Source of the DNA: Lederbergia galactosidilytica
GTDB lineage: Bacteria > Bacillota > Bacilli > Bacillales > Bacillaceae_C
Direction: 5' to 3'
Assembly: GCF_017873565.1 (NCBI RefSeq)
Contig: NZ_JAGGKH010000001.1
Span: forward strand, 1 to 64,000
DNA length: 64,000 nucleotides
Shown: positions 8,655 through 17,642 of the stretch, one piece after another
How positions within the stretch are numbered: position 1 is the first letter of the stretch
Layout of the letters: the number at the start of each line of letters is the position of its first letter
The notes under the pieces: model-generated
What the model was told of the DNA's origin: nothing
Seen by the model: the letters and a program-made list of their open reading frames with translations, nothing else
Database searches by the model: none
Translations under genes and position numbers: made by a program

Positions 8655-9672
8655 TACCATTCTTGAAAGATGTTTAGAATCGATTCAGGACATTCCGGAT
8701 AAGATCATTATTGTAGATACAGTTCGAAGGATCGGACAAAAGAAATCGCACAGGAATGGACTCCTCATGTTTTTGACTACAAATGGATAGATGATTTCTC
8801 CCCAACTCGTAACTACTCCTTTGACCAAGCCACCATGGACTATATCATGTGGCTAGATGCAGATGATATTCTTTTAGCAGAGGATCGCCAAAAAATTCTT
8901 GAATTAAAACAATCCCTTGATCCATCCGTTGATGCGGTTTTGATGATCTATCATACTTTGTTCGATGAGAATCATAACGTTATATCAAGTGTCCGACGGT
9001 TCCGATTGGTGAAACGTGGCAAACCATTCAGGTGGTATGGGTACGTCACAAGGATTTAAAAACAAAGGTACATGGATAGCGATATCGTCGTGACACATAA
9101 GATAGATGGACAAGATACGCTATCAGAGCGAAACCTTAAAATCTATGAAAAAATGATCCATAAAGCAAAAAATGCTCCTTAGTGATGTCTTTCATTATGC
9201 ACGAGAGTTACAAATGCATCACAAGTTTGAGAAAGCGATCAAGTTTTACCATCAGGTTTTGGCATGGAAAGAAATTGAAGTAAAACCACGGTTATGTTTG
9301 TGTATAATCAATTGGCAACTTGTTACGACCATGTTGCCAAGCGAGACAAAGAAAGGGAGATGACGTTAAAACGTTTGAATATGATGTGCCTCGTCCGGAA
9401 TTTTGTTGTCGTTTGGCGGAACAGTTTACGCAAAAGATCGGTATGCTCAAGCTGCATTCTGGTATAAATTAATCCTAGATGTACCACTAAACAATCCCTG
9501 GGCCATCTCAAATAAACCATTTCGGACATGGCTTCCTCATAAACAACTCGGTCTTTGTTATTTCAAATTAGGGGACTACAAACAATCCCTGCAGCATAAC
9601 AAAATGACGCTTACTTACAAGCCCAACGACAAAGATATCCAGCAGAATATTCGGTTACTTGAGGGATTATAA
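8655..9672 (+). pseudogene. SunS-like family 2 glycosyltransferase with TPR tail, shattered
   Basis: Successive pieces in different frames assemble into one protein: LERCLESIQDIP and IIIVDT, FDYKWIDDFSPTRNYSF, DYIMWLDADDILL (GT-A DXD region), VRRFRLVKRGKPFRWYGYV, and a TPR tail with QMHHKFEKAIKFYHQVL and LGLCYFKLGDYKQSLQHN. Order and content match family 2 glycosyltransferases with a C-terminal TPR domain, such as the SunS group that sugar-modifies bacteriocin cysteines. At least four frameshifts separate the parts, and the first residues of the GT-A fold are missing or unrecognisable. No bacteriocin precursor was seen nearby. Confidence 0.75.
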
Positions 9673-10185
9673 AGGAAGTTGATAAACAGTCAAAAAATCA
9701 AAAAAAGTGAAGTAGAAAAGAAAGTGATGAGCATTGGCGATTGGGTTTTACAAGAGTCTGGGAGCTGAATTTATTAGACATCTACGAATGATATTAGATA
9801 ATTGTAATGTATGTTGTTTACCTCCATGCCTTCAAACTTTTATCCTTTAACAACTACTCTCCCGTTTCAAATTGTGAGAGTATTTATACTAAAATTGTGG
9901 TTTTTGGAGTGATTTATCCCGCATTAACGGGCAGTTATCCCCCCACTTCAATGGCTTAAGAGAAGACGGAGAAGCATAGGTGGGGGATAAACTGTCCGTA
10001 AAAGCCCGATTGGTTCAGGCCTGCAGGAAGTGGGTCACAAAGATGGTGCAACAGGATGGTGCCAACTTAGCCTTTGATCCTTATTAATCAGTGGAGGATG
10101 TAAGAAAACCCCCACTGATTGAAGCTTCATTTTATGTCATGGTTTTCAAATATATGCTACTCCCCTGTTGTAAAAGCTCATACAT
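9673..10185. repeat. Structured non-coding element with two inverted repeats
   Basis: Arms at 9929-9946 and 9980-9997 (CAGTTATCCCCCCAC against GTGGGGGATAAACTG, one offset) are followed by a GC-rich stretch, then a second hairpin of AATCAGTGG (10086-10094) and CCACTGATT (10112-10120). The composition is richer in G and C than its surroundings. It resembles the hairpin-rich right end found behind tnpB genes of IS200/IS605 elements, but no tnpA or tnpB is present. That reading is tentative. Confidence 0.4.
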
Positions 10186-10230
10186 ATGAATTTCCTTCAG
10201 AATAGACTGATTAAGAAAGAAGGTGTAAGA

Positions 10231-10719
10231 ATGAACGGTTACAATTATTGTTTACCTTGCAATTCCAATCATTGCAGCTATCCAATTGGTAAGTTTGCCT
10301 TTGCAACATCGGAGGAGCTTGAAACTTTTAATTTAGAAGATGGTGGAGGTGATTTTACAATCCTCTCTATCCCCGAATTCTTTGCTGCTAGGGAGATTAT
10401 TAAGTTAGATGCATTTGTACAATTGAATTTGGAAAACTCAACAACTCCACCTGGTGAAGACAGTGTTTACAATATAGCATTATTATTAAAAAGGAATGAT
10501 GATGTGATAGCGTTTTCCCGTGAGCTTGATAGAAGTTTCACAAGTCCTGATCTTTTTTTAGCGCTTTCGTGGGTTGATACTCCACCTCCTGGACCTCAAA
10601 AATATGAGCTTGAATTATCGATTGTTGGTACACAGTATGAAGTTATTAGAGCTCAAAATCGCTCCCTAACAGCTACTCTCTATACTCCTAGAAATGTACT
10701 GCCTTCGATAAATAATTAG
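10231..10719 (+). CDS. Putative spore-surface protein with jelly-roll-like domain
   Basis: A 162-residue protein starting MNGYNYCLPCNSNHCSYP, a Cys-rich N-terminus, followed by about 130 residues rich in beta-strand patterns: IIKLDAFVQLNLEN, YNIALLLKRNDDVIAF, LALSWVDTP and KYELELSIVG. The pattern resembles the trimeric jelly-roll C-terminal domains of exosporium proteins (BclA/ExsF type) and a similar region in the 18.3 kb gene. This is inference from pattern only. The start at 10231 is chosen because AGAAGGTG lies 6-7 bases upstream; the longer frame from 10186 lacks one. A possible sporulation -10-like CATACATAT lies at about 10172. Confidence 0.55.
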   Translation: MNGYNYCLPCNSNHCSYPIGKFAFATSEELETFNLEDGGGDFTILSIPEFFAAREIIKLDAFVQLNLENSTTPPGEDSVYNIALLLKRNDDVIAFSRELDRSFTSPDLFLALSWVDTPPPGPQKYELELSIVGTQYEVIRAQNRSLTATLYTPRNVLPSINN

Positions 10720-10887
10720 AACTCTTTTATATACTTGGATGTTGCTAGAGACATAAAATAAGAATTTTTATCAGGTTTTATTATCTTATGTTATTAACTC
10801 TAATGGAAGCTTCGTAACTTTTTTATATACGTTGCGACTTTATTTTAAATCCACAGCAGGATGATAAATACTCACTAAACTTTTTAG

Positions 10888-10973
10888 AAAAATGTGAGTT
10901 TACACCAGTCTGAATGTCCAATCCAAATAACATACTTTTTAATCTATTATGATTGAAAGCTGGCCAGCTTTCA
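10888..10973 (+). repeat. Spore-gene upstream cassette, copy A
   Basis: One of five copies of an upstream module: ATGTGAGTTTACACCAG, then TGTCCAATCCAAAT, an AT-rich TTTTTAATCTATTATG part, and the perfect 20-base palindrome TGAAAGCTGGCCAGCTTTCA (10954-10973). The other copies are at 12391, 14188, 17809 and 18166. Copy A leads into a dead gene. Confidence 0.75.
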
Positions 10974-11000
10974 TATGACTTAAGAAGCGAGTGTGTGTAT

Positions 11001-11270
11001 GTGTAATTCGAAGATGAATATTTTCAAGAACCGGATAGCATTTGATCTTTCTTTCTTCGTGGAGTAGTCTGTAAATTTTGTGCCTTCCAACTCATAATTT
11101 AAAGACACTATGCAAACCATACTGGCCCTTCCCTGTTGTAACTGTAGCTGCACTTTTGCAGTAGGGACACTTTTTTATTGATTGTAAAAATTCAAACGCT
11201 TCTTTTAATCGCTATCAGTGGTTAATTAAAGCTTTACCATGGGGCTTGGAAAGGTTTCTTCTTTTTATTT
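11001..11270 (+). pseudogene. Dead copy of the EDEYFQ-leader spore-surface gene
   Basis: Aligned with the gene at 12502, GTG TAA TTC GAA GAT GAA TAT TTT CAA GAA CCG encodes FEDEYFQEP, with codon 2 turned into TAA. After that the coding similarity stops. At about 11220-11265 the sequence matches the downstream region of the 18.3 kb gene (AAGCTTTACC..GGAAAGGTTTCTTCTTTT), so the body of the gene was lost or replaced. The stretch 11050-11180, read on the minus strand, contains KKCPYCKSAATVTTGKGQYG, a possible zinc-ribbon fragment of another lost gene. Confidence 0.55.
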
Positions 11271-11293
11271 AGAAGCCGCAACTCTGCTTCCTA

Positions 11294-11344
11294 TAAAAAA
11301 GATTATCACCTACTTAACAAAAGTTGCCAAAGCGGTAATAATCT
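11294..11344 (-). terminator. Terminator of the TerC-family gene
   Basis: GGTAATAATCTT (11333-11344) pairs with AAGATTATCACC (11299-11310). On the minus strand the hairpin ends in TTTTTTATAG. Confidence 0.65.
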
Positions 11345-11366
11345 TACATTCACTTTTATCAAGCAT

Positions 11367-12080
11367 TTAATGTTCACGCAATTTTGTTACAGATTTGCTA
11401 TCCTTTCTTTTATTTTTATAAAAACCCAATACTAATACAAGGACGATTAAAAAAACAAGGACTATATATTCAAAGGACTCTTCCATCCCTATTAGTTGAT
11501 CCTTCATCAGCATTTCACCTGCGACCCATGCGAGAATAGCGGACCCGATATAACTGATCCATGTGTACTTGTCCATTATTTTTACAATCAGCTTAGAATA
11601 GAATATCATTACTGGAATACTAATGGCCACTCCTAAGACAAGGATAAAAGTTTGTCCATCTGCAGCCCCTGCAATAGCCACAACATTATCTAAACTCATC
11701 ACAGCATCAGCTAGTATGATCGTGCCAATTGCTTTCAGTAAACTCGTTTGCGTAGAGATCTGGTTATTTTTCTGGTCATCCCCCACTAACACTTTATAGG
11801 CAATCCATAGAAGTAATGTCCCAGCGATGATATGCACAAATGGGATTTCCAGTAATTGGACAATGATTATCGCAAAGAGAATACGTAGCACCACAGCGCC
11901 AACAATTCCCCCATAAATAGCTTTATTCTGTTGCTCTTTAGACAGTTTTCTCGTTGCCATCGCAATCACAATCGCATTGTCGCCAGAAAGGATAATATCA
12001 ATCGCGATAATTTTTAATAAAGCAATCCACGCTGCAGCTGTGAAGGTTACTTGCAGCATCGTAAGTCCATTGTCAATCAT
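11367..12080 (-). CDS. yjbE: TerC-family integral membrane protein (YjbE type)
   Basis: A 237-residue membrane protein with seven hydrophobic segments and the TerC signatures IDIILSGDNAIVIAMA near residues 27-42 and ADAVMSLDNVVAIAG near 124-138, whose paired Asp/Asn residues sit in membrane helices. Bacillus TerC relatives (YjbE, YkoY, YceF) are linked to Mn2+ export or metal loading of secreted enzymes. The start ATG at 12080 follows GAGAAGGG at 6-7 bases. An AT-rich TATGATATAAT stretch about 60-70 bases upstream may be the -10 region. I found no yybP-ykoY Mn2+ riboswitch. The gene sits between coat-like genes on the opposite strand. Confidence 0.85.
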   Translation of the reverse strand: MIDNGLTMLQVTFTAAAWIALLKIIAIDIILSGDNAIVIAMATRKLSKEQQNKAIYGGIVGAVVLRILFAIIIVQLLEIPFVHIIAGTLLLWIAYKVLVGDDQKNNQISTQTSLLKAIGTIILADAVMSLDNVVAIAGAADGQTFILVLGVAISIPVMIFYSKLIVKIMDKYTWISYIGSAILAWVAGEMLMKDQLIGMEESFEYIVLVFLIVLVLVLGFYKNKRKDSKSVTKLREH

Positions 12081-12390
12081 TGGGACCCTTCTCTCTTAAA
12101 GATTTTCTTAAGGCCTATCCTATACACATTACTAAATTATTATATCATACCTATTTGAAAATCTAGATTTATCTAAGTAAAGCATAAGCTCCTTGGATAT
12201 GGATGCGGTTAAAGGCGCGACATCCTGTCTCAGCGTCATCCTCCCACGCCTCCTGCGAGCCTTCGACAAGCAAATGATTTGCGGCAAAGAAAATCTGGTT
12301 TTGACTTTAATTGTCTCTGGTAATGTGGCCTCCTGTTGCTAGGCGCTAGATCTGGACCCAACTCTAGCCAATTTTATATCATATCTTTTT
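12081..12390. other. Intergenic with an AGGAT-core hairpin repeat
   Basis: The upstream region of the TerC-family gene lies at 12081-12180. From about 12200 the sequence becomes GC-richer and holds GCGACATCCTGTC (12217-12229), one of several AGGAC/AGGAT-core small repeats in the window. No gene was seen. Confidence 0.4.
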
Positions 12391-12476
12391 AAAAAATGTG
12401 AGTTTGCCCCAGATAGTATGTCCAATCCAATTGCCATGCTATTTAATATATTATATGGAAAGCTGGCCGGCTTTAC
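12391..12476 (+). repeat. Spore-gene upstream cassette, copy B
   Basis: Module AAAATGTGAGTTTGCCCCAG, TATGTCCAATCCAATTG, CATGCTATTTAATATATTAT, then GGAAAGCTGGCCGGCTTTAC (12457-12476), a palindrome with one mismatch in its core. It ends 26 bases before the start codon of the 12.5 kb gene, so it is the likely promoter and 5' leader. No sigma factor was assigned with confidence. Confidence 0.75.
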
Positions 12477-12501
12477 TTTAAGAAAAGGAGCGGATGTGTC
12501 C

Positions 12502-13080
12502 GTGTATTTTGAAGATGAATATTTCCAAGGGCCAGAAACTCGTAGAAGAAATCCAAGAAGACGGAGACCAGTTCGTTTAGAATGTGAATGCCAAGCTGTT
12601 TCCTCTAATGAGGACCAATGGGGATATGGGTGTGGATGCGAGCGGAAGTGCAAGGATAAAAATCGACATGAATGTGATCACTGTTCATGCAAAAATAGCC
12701 ACCATAAATCAAGGGAATGTCATTGTAAGGATGACCACCATAAATCAAAGGAATGCCATTGCAAGGATGACCACCATAAATCAAAGGAATGCCATGGCCA
12801 AGACAAACACGATAAATGCGAAGGGTGTGTTTGTAAACAATTGAAGCATTTATCTCCGCAGACATTCGTAAATGTATATACACCTGCTTATAGCTTTTAC
12901 TGTGTTAGATTCATTAGTTTTGATCAAAAAACATGTTGCGCTTACTTTGACAATAATGGTACTACCCTAGTAGTTGATTGCCAAGATATAAATGCACTTG
13001 AATTTCCAAATTATTGTTATGGCGTTGGTAATCCACCTCCAAACGGTCCTGCTCAACAAAATCGTGGAAATCCACAGTAA
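12502..13080 (+). CDS. Cys/His-rich putative spore coat or exosporium protein
   Basis: A 192-residue protein in three parts. Residues 1-20 are the acidic/arginine leader YFEDEYFQGPETRRR shared with two other genes here. Residues about 33-115 are Cys/His-rich with a 12-residue repeat (HHKSKECHCKDD) present three times. The last 75 residues form a beta-rich domain (SPQTFVNVYTP, then CVRFISFDQKTCCAYF and LVVDCQDINALEFPNY) shared with the 14.3 kb gene. The GTG at 12502 is chosen by alignment with the 18.3 kb gene and because AAGGAG lies 8-13 bases upstream; the longer frame from 12418 would run through the upstream cassette. A spore-surface role is inferred from Cys richness and context. Confidence 0.6.
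   Translation: MYFEDEYFQGPETRRRNPRRRRPVRLECECQAVSSNEDQWGYGCGCERKCKDKNRHECDHCSCKNSHHKSRECHCKDDHHKSKECHCKDDHHKSKECHGQDKHDKCEGCVCKQLKHLSPQTFVNVYTPAYSFYCVRFISFDQKTCCAYFDNNGTTLVVDCQDINALEFPNYCYGVGNPPPNGPAQQNRGNPQ
12688..12795 (+). repeat. In-frame 36-bp tandem repeat, three units
   Basis: Units at 12688-12723, 12724-12759 and 12760-12795. Units 2 and 3 differ at one base; unit 1 is more diverged. Each encodes C-K-D-D-H-H-K-S-K-E-C-H, a Cys/His pattern suited to metal binding or disulfide cross-linking. A fourth, degenerate unit may follow (GQDKHDKCEG). Confidence 0.85.
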
Positions 13081-13100
13081 TCTTTGAAGGGAGTATATGA

Positions 13101-13843
13101 AGAGGCTGGGACAAAACCCCTTCTGAGATGAAAAAGCTGGTGAAATTTTACGACGAGTAAAATTTCATCAGCTTTGATTATTTTTTGAATAAAAATTAGG
13201 ACCACTTCTGATAAATAAAGTTGATGACATCCTTTCGAATCGTAAACGAGAAGCTTTAATTACGTACGGGATGTATATAAAGGAACAAAAGAAGAAATAC
13301 CAACAGAACAAGTTTAATTCAGCAAACTGGCAGTATGATGAGGAAAATGATGTGTATACATGTCCAAATCTGCAACGTCCCCTATTCAAATATCCCTCAG
13401 TCTGCACAGATAAAACTGGCTTCACGTGTGAATTTAAGGTATATGAATGCGAAAACTGTTCAGGATGCCCATTTCGTTCATCGTGCACGAAAGTGAAAGA
13501 AGAAAACCATCGAAAGCTAATTGTGAACAAGAAATGGAAACAACAAAAAAAATATGTCAGAACAAAGCTTTCAGATAAAAAAACAGGCTCTATTTATCGT
13601 CAACGAAAAATAGACGTAGAACCAGTTTTTGGATTTTGAAGGCGAATTTGCGTTTTACTCGATTTTCCGTTCGAGGGGAAATCGAAGGTTGAAAACGAAA
13701 TGGGCTTTGCATTAACGGCAGTGAATTTAAGAAAATTCACTGCCAACCACCATGATTTAGATGCAAAAATAGAGAAAGGTGAATTTGAGCGTACTAAAAA
13801 TCATCTTTCTCATTATTTGAAGCTAGTTATGTCCCAACCTTTT
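13101..13843 (+). mobile_element. IS1182-family element, internally deleted
   Basis: Left end AGAGGCTGGGACAAAAC (13102-13117) and right end TTATGTCCCAACCTTT (13827-13842) are inverted repeats of the type bounding IS1182-like elements. Between them lies only the C-terminal part of a transposase: KYPSVCTDKTGFTCEFKVYE and CPFRSSCTKVKEENHRKLIV in one frame, then after a frameshift near 13636 ENEMGFALTAVNLRKF in another. The N-terminal two thirds are missing. A hairpin at about 13131-13177 (AAAGCTG..TAAAATTTCA) sits just inside the left end. It separates two paralogous coat-like genes. Confidence 0.7.
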
Positions 13844-13859
13844 AAAATAATGCATGTTC

Positions 13860-14187
13860 AAGAAAATGGTAAAAAAGGACCCAGCGACGCCTACGATAAT
13901 GGTCTGCCAACAATGCTAACATTAGTAGGCCTGTACATCCCATGATACATGAGAACAAGGGAAAGCTTCCCTGAATCCGCACCGCACGAAAGAAAAGCAA
14001 TATTTTTTCTAAAGAGCGAAGAAACACCCCAACGAACTTGCGCGTGCTGTAGTCGACGCTCGACACATGATGTGTCGGTACTTAATCGGAGACCATTTAT
14101 CCAGATATGTCATTTTTTACGTTGGCCAACAGGACGCAGGTCTTTGATCATAGTTTTCGAACATCCTCTTATAAGATGTAATTATCA
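13860..14187. repeat. Remnant repeat region with AGGAC core and element end
   Basis: 14123-14142 reads TTGGCCAACAGGACGCAGGT, an AGGAC-core repeat, and 14155-14170 reads TTTTCGAACATCCTCT, matching the right end of the MITE-like element at 24670-24814. No gene was seen. Confidence 0.4.
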
Positions 14188-14264
14188 TCGTTTTCACTAG
14201 ACTCTTTGTCCAAGCAATCTGTGATTTTTTTCATACATTATTAACAAAGACTGGCCAGCTTTAT
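14188..14264 (+). repeat. Spore-gene upstream cassette, copy E (degenerate)
   Basis: CACTAGACTCTTTGTCCAAG, an AT-rich part with TCATACATTATTAACA, then GACTGGCCAGCTTTA (14250-14264) align with the same order of blocks in copies A to D. It precedes the 14.3 kb gene by 26 bases. It is the most diverged copy before an intact gene. Confidence 0.55.
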
Positions 14265-14289
14265 ATTTTATAAATGGAGTGATAAATAT

Positions 14290-14640
14290 ATGTGTTTTGA
14301 TGATGATATCATGGAAGAAGCCGAATGTAATTCCTGTGCCAAATGGAAAGACAAAAAGGGCAAAAATGATCGCGCATGCAAAGGGTGTGCTTGTAACCAA
14401 TTAAAGCGCCTATCCCCACAGACATTCGTAAATGTATTTACACCTGCTAATTATTGGTACTGTCTCAGATTCATTAGCTTTGACAAAAAATCATGTTGCG
14501 CTTACTTTGATTATTATGGTAGTAGCCTAGTAGTTGATTGCCAAGATATAAATGCACTTGAATTTCCAAATTATTGTTCCTTTTATCCTACTCAACCACC
14601 AATGAGTCCGCCTCAAGAAAATCGTGGAAAACCACAGTAA
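14290..14640 (+). CDS. Cys-rich putative spore coat protein, short paralogue
   Basis: A 116-residue protein. Its last 80 residues (LSPQTFVNVFTP, CLRFISFDKKSCCAYF, LVVDCQDINALEFPNYC) are closely related to the C-terminal domain of the 12.5 kb gene, and DNA identity is high over this part. The N-terminus (MCFDDDIMEEAECNSC) is short and lacks the tandem repeats and the full EDEYFQG leader. GGAGTG lies 8 bases before the ATG. The pair looks like a duplication in which one copy gained or kept the repeat-bearing middle. No signal peptide or membrane segment. Confidence 0.6.
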   Translation: MCFDDDIMEEAECNSCAKWKDKKGKNDRACKGCACNQLKRLSPQTFVNVFTPANYWYCLRFISFDKKSCCAYFDYYGSSLVVDCQDINALEFPNYCSFYPTQPPMSPPQENRGKPQ

Positions 14641-14675
14641 CCTAGGAATTTTTTTAAAAAATTCTTCCCTAGCGG
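14641..14675 (+). terminator. Terminator after the 14.3 kb gene
   Basis: CTAGGAATTTTTT and AAAAAATTCTTCCCTAG form a long hairpin directly after the stop codon. The T-run is inside the stem, so termination is likely but not certain. Confidence 0.5.
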
Positions 14676-14753
14676 AGAAACTTTTTTGGAAAAGGGGCAG
14701 AGTTACGACAGTAGATTTCTATTTATAACATAACTCATGATTGATTTTTGAAC

Positions 14754-16169
14754 TGCCCCCTGTCAAGTAGACAGTGGAAATAATAAAAACTAATCTAAGC
14801 GGCTTTAGCTCTGTATTCCATGGGACTATGGCCGTTTAGTCGTTTTTGATATCTTTCGTGGTTATAGAAATAGATGTAGTCATTTACGGCTTGAGAAAGT
14901 TCTTCAAACGTCTCAAATTTATGTAAATAATACTTCTCTGATTTTATCGTTTCCCAAAAAGATTCCATGGGCCCATTATCAATACATCTGCCTACCCGTG
15001 ACATACTTTGGGTCATCTCTGCTTTATCTATTCTTCGTCTAAATCCATTTGAGGTGTACTGGAACCCACGGTCACTATGGATAAGTGGATGTTCATCCAT
15101 GTAAAAAGTTAGTGGCTTGGTCAAGCGTATCAAATACAAATTTATTGTTATTAGAATGTCCAAAAATATAACTGACAATGGAACCATCATAAAGATCTCG
15201 AATCGCGCTTAAATAAGCTTTCTCTGATAAACCATATTTAAATTCAGTGACCCACTTTTCATTTGGGTTATCAGCTGTAAATTCCCAACTCAACACATTT
15301 TCGGCGACGTGTTGAAGGTTAGAACGCTGATATTGTTTTTTCTTCACTCTAATAACAGAATGTAAACTAACAACTTTCATTAAGCGATAAAAATCCTCTT
15401 GTGATTGAGTGGCTCCTTAAACTTTCGATTCATTTGGAGTGTCATCTGATGATAACCGAAAGATGCCATCCGTTTTTCAAGGAGGTCTATCATCGCTTCG
15501 ATAACGGCTTCATTAAGAACGTCTTGGAAGTAGGGGTTCGATTTAACCACTTATAGTAAGCCGCTCTTGAGATACCAGCGATTTTACACAGTAAGAGAAT
15601 GCTTAGGTCTCCCTCCACATGAAGCTCCTGAATAGCGACATACCTATCCTCGAATCGGATTCGGCTTACCTTCGCCTCCTTTCGATCTCCTCTAACTTTT
15701 TTAAAAATAAATTCTCAGCACATAAACGTTCATTTTCTCGTGCTAACCTCTTCATCTCACGTTGAATTTTTTCATCAGGTGTGAGCTGATCTTCCTCTTT
15801 ATTCCTACCACGTCACTTTTGGAGGACAAAACGGCATGATATTTCATACTTTTTGACAACCTCAAGAGTATTTACTAGAAAGATAATCATTGATGGCTGA
15901 AAGTTCTAATTCTTTGGTGCACTTTTTCCAAGTTGAAGATTCCTTAAGACCTTCAGAACCATATGTATCAAATTGGTATTTCCATTTTCTTATTGTAACC
16001 TCACTCACCTTATACTTTTTAACAATCTAGATAAGGTAGAAGTACCTGCTTCCCACATTTTTATGACTTCTAATTTTATTTCTGGAGGAAACGCTCTTTT
16101 GGACATAAAAATACTCCCCATTCGGTAGTCAGATTTTTATTTTTTAATCTGTCTACCTTAAGGGGAGCA
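14754..16169 (-). mobile_element. IS3-family element (IS150-like), inactivated
   Basis: Terminal inverted repeats TGCCCCCTGTCAAGTAGACAG (left, 14754 on) and TGCTCCCCTTAAGGTAGACAG (right end at 16169, minus strand) bound about 1416 bases. On the minus strand orfA starts at 16106 (MSKRAFPPEIKLEVIKMW) and has a frameshift in its leucine-zipper/HTH region. OrfB carries the rve integrase core with HSDRGFQYTS, MSRVGRCIDNGPMESFW and YFYNHERYQKRLNG, but is broken near 15100-15190. No flanking target duplication is apparent. It is too damaged to transpose by itself. Confidence 0.8.
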
Positions 16170-16262
16170 TATCACCTTGAGAAGCCCCCTTTATGCCATT
16201 TCTGGACATTTCCATGTCCATCTAGGAAGCTTTTTAAGATTCATTGCAGGAAAGTTAACATC

Positions 16263-17076
16263 GCCTGCTTGGACAATTCTTTAATGCCTCTTTACGTTGT
16301 CCAACGCATACCATGCTTTACTTTCGCATCGGCAAAGACTCTATCAATCGTTTCTTTGCGTCAAGCATAGATTTCTTTCACATCCTTTTGGTGACGGAGA
16401 TGATCTGCCTCTTCTACATAGCCTTCCCTAATATGACGCTGAATTAGTTTTTGATGGTTTTGACTCTACGTACACTGTAAGAGCAATGGACAGCTTACGC
16501 ATTGAGAAGGATTTGATTTGTTTTGGCAATATCCCTCTTTCATAGTTGTCGAATAGGATAATACCTGTCCTTGCGGACAGATATAGCAGTCATAATATTC
16601 ATCATATGTATATTCATTTTACGTATATATTCTTTCTTTGTTTTAGGATGTGTAAGGAAGGGCAGCGTGATCTCATATTCTATTAGGTAGTGTTTTACAG
16701 GCTGCATCTGCAGCGACAGCAGTATGCTTTCGTACTTTTTCAATAATCTTTTCCACTAACGGCTTAAGGATATGGCTGTCATGAACATTACTAGGTGTAA
16801 CGATGACTCCTAAGATAAATCCCTTTTTGTCAGTACGCGAATTGTTTGGTTCGCTCATCCTTCACATAATGGCGCCTTCGGGGTCATCTTAATGAGAACG
16901 ACCGGGTCAATACTTGGACGGCCTAATGAGGAATAAAGACCTCCGACCAATGGATAAACGAAGTAGAAATCAATTGCAGCGTCCAATTTGCGAACTAAAT
17001 GGTCTTGAGGAACAAATTGTTCAATCGTAAGGATTTCTAATTAGTCGCGTTCATGAATTTGATTTCTAGTCATCAT
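16263..17076 (-). pseudogene. IS1182-family transposase, decayed
   Basis: Minus-strand pieces read MTRNQIHERD-stop-LEILTIEQFVPQDHLVRKLD, then YPLVGGLYSSLGRPSIDPVVL, GVIVTPSNVHDSHIL and AVAADAACK, and a Cys-cluster region near VQRREV-type zinc pattern at the end. This is the order of IS1182 transposases (DUF772 N-terminus, DDE core), with a large internal loss and several stops and frameshifts. The hairpin at 17241-17282 is probably part of its upstream end. Confidence 0.65.
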
Positions 17077-17240
17077 TTTTCTATCACCTTAAGTTTAATG
17101 TTACTTTCCATCATAGAAATGAATGTGTACTTAGAAAGGAAAAATTTAATACTTTATTGGCATGGAGAAACATCCGCTCACCACGCGGAAAGCGAGCGGT
17201 AAGCTTCGGAAAACCTGCTCTATCCAATATAAAAATAAAA

Positions 17241-17282
17241 AGACTGTAAACAACTCGTTATTTTAGAGTTTGTCTACAGTCT
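17241..17282. repeat. Long hairpin, probable IS end
   Basis: AGACTGTAAACAACTC pairs with GAGTTTGTCTACAGTCT around a short loop. Such hairpins with a T-rich flank are common at the ends of IS1182-type elements and could also terminate transcription on either strand. Confidence 0.45.
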
Positions 17283-17359
17283 GAGAGCTCCTGAACATAC
17301 AGGAGCCCCTCATGAGTTAACTAAATAACGCTGTTTTTTGTGATAAGACAAATAGATTA

Positions 17360-17614
17360 TTAGGGGGTAGGGGGACTAACCTCAATTCCAATTATTTTAT
17401 TACAAGAAACGATAAATATACTATCGTCAGTAATAGTTGGATTTGAAAACGTCGCCAAGCAGGTGTCACTGTCTAAAGATAAAAGTCTTCCGCCATTTAA
17501 ACTATTATTATCCGTTCCTTCAATAAAAATATCATCTATTAGTGAATTTGGCTGTAAAGAACGCAATACATCACAGAACAGTCCATCACATTTACTGCAT
17601 CTCTTATAACTCAT
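17360..17614 (-). CDS. Small Cys-containing coat-like protein, 84 aa
   Basis: The protein begins MSYKRCSKCDGLFCDVLRSL, with three Cys in a CxxC..C arrangement, and continues as a beta-rich domain: NSLIDDIFIEGT, GGRLLSLDSDTCLATFSNP, SIFIVSCNKIIGIEV. This follows the same strand pattern as the C-terminal domains of the 12.5, 14.3 and 30.3 kb genes (hydrophobic strand, SFD/SLD, T-C-x-A-x-F, V-D/S-C-x-x-I-x-A/G). It therefore seems to be a domain-only member of that family. AAGGGAGG lies 5-6 bases before the ATG, and a sigma-K-like promoter lies upstream. Confidence 0.65.
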   Translation of the reverse strand: MSYKRCSKCDGLFCDVLRSLQPNSLIDDIFIEGTDNNSLNGGRLLSLDSDTCLATFSNPTITDDSIFIVSCNKIIGIEVSPPTP

Positions 17615-17642
17615 TTTGTCCCTCCCTTCTATTCAGTTACTC

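Noticed and set aside
8655-9672. A complete sublancin-like bacteriocin locus around the SunS-like gene
   Set aside because: The glycosyltransferase gene is shattered and no precursor, ABC exporter or thiol oxidase gene lies nearby.
12081-12390. yybP-ykoY Mn2+ riboswitch upstream of the TerC-family gene
   Set aside because: Expected for this gene class, but no conserved riboswitch core was seen; only a repeat fragment is there.
12688-12795. Tandem repeat considered as a CRISPR array
   Set aside because: Units are contiguous without spacers and stay in frame inside a gene; no cas genes are present.
12605-12883. 92-codon minus frame across the repeat
   Set aside because: It is the antisense shadow of the Cys/His-rich coat-like gene.
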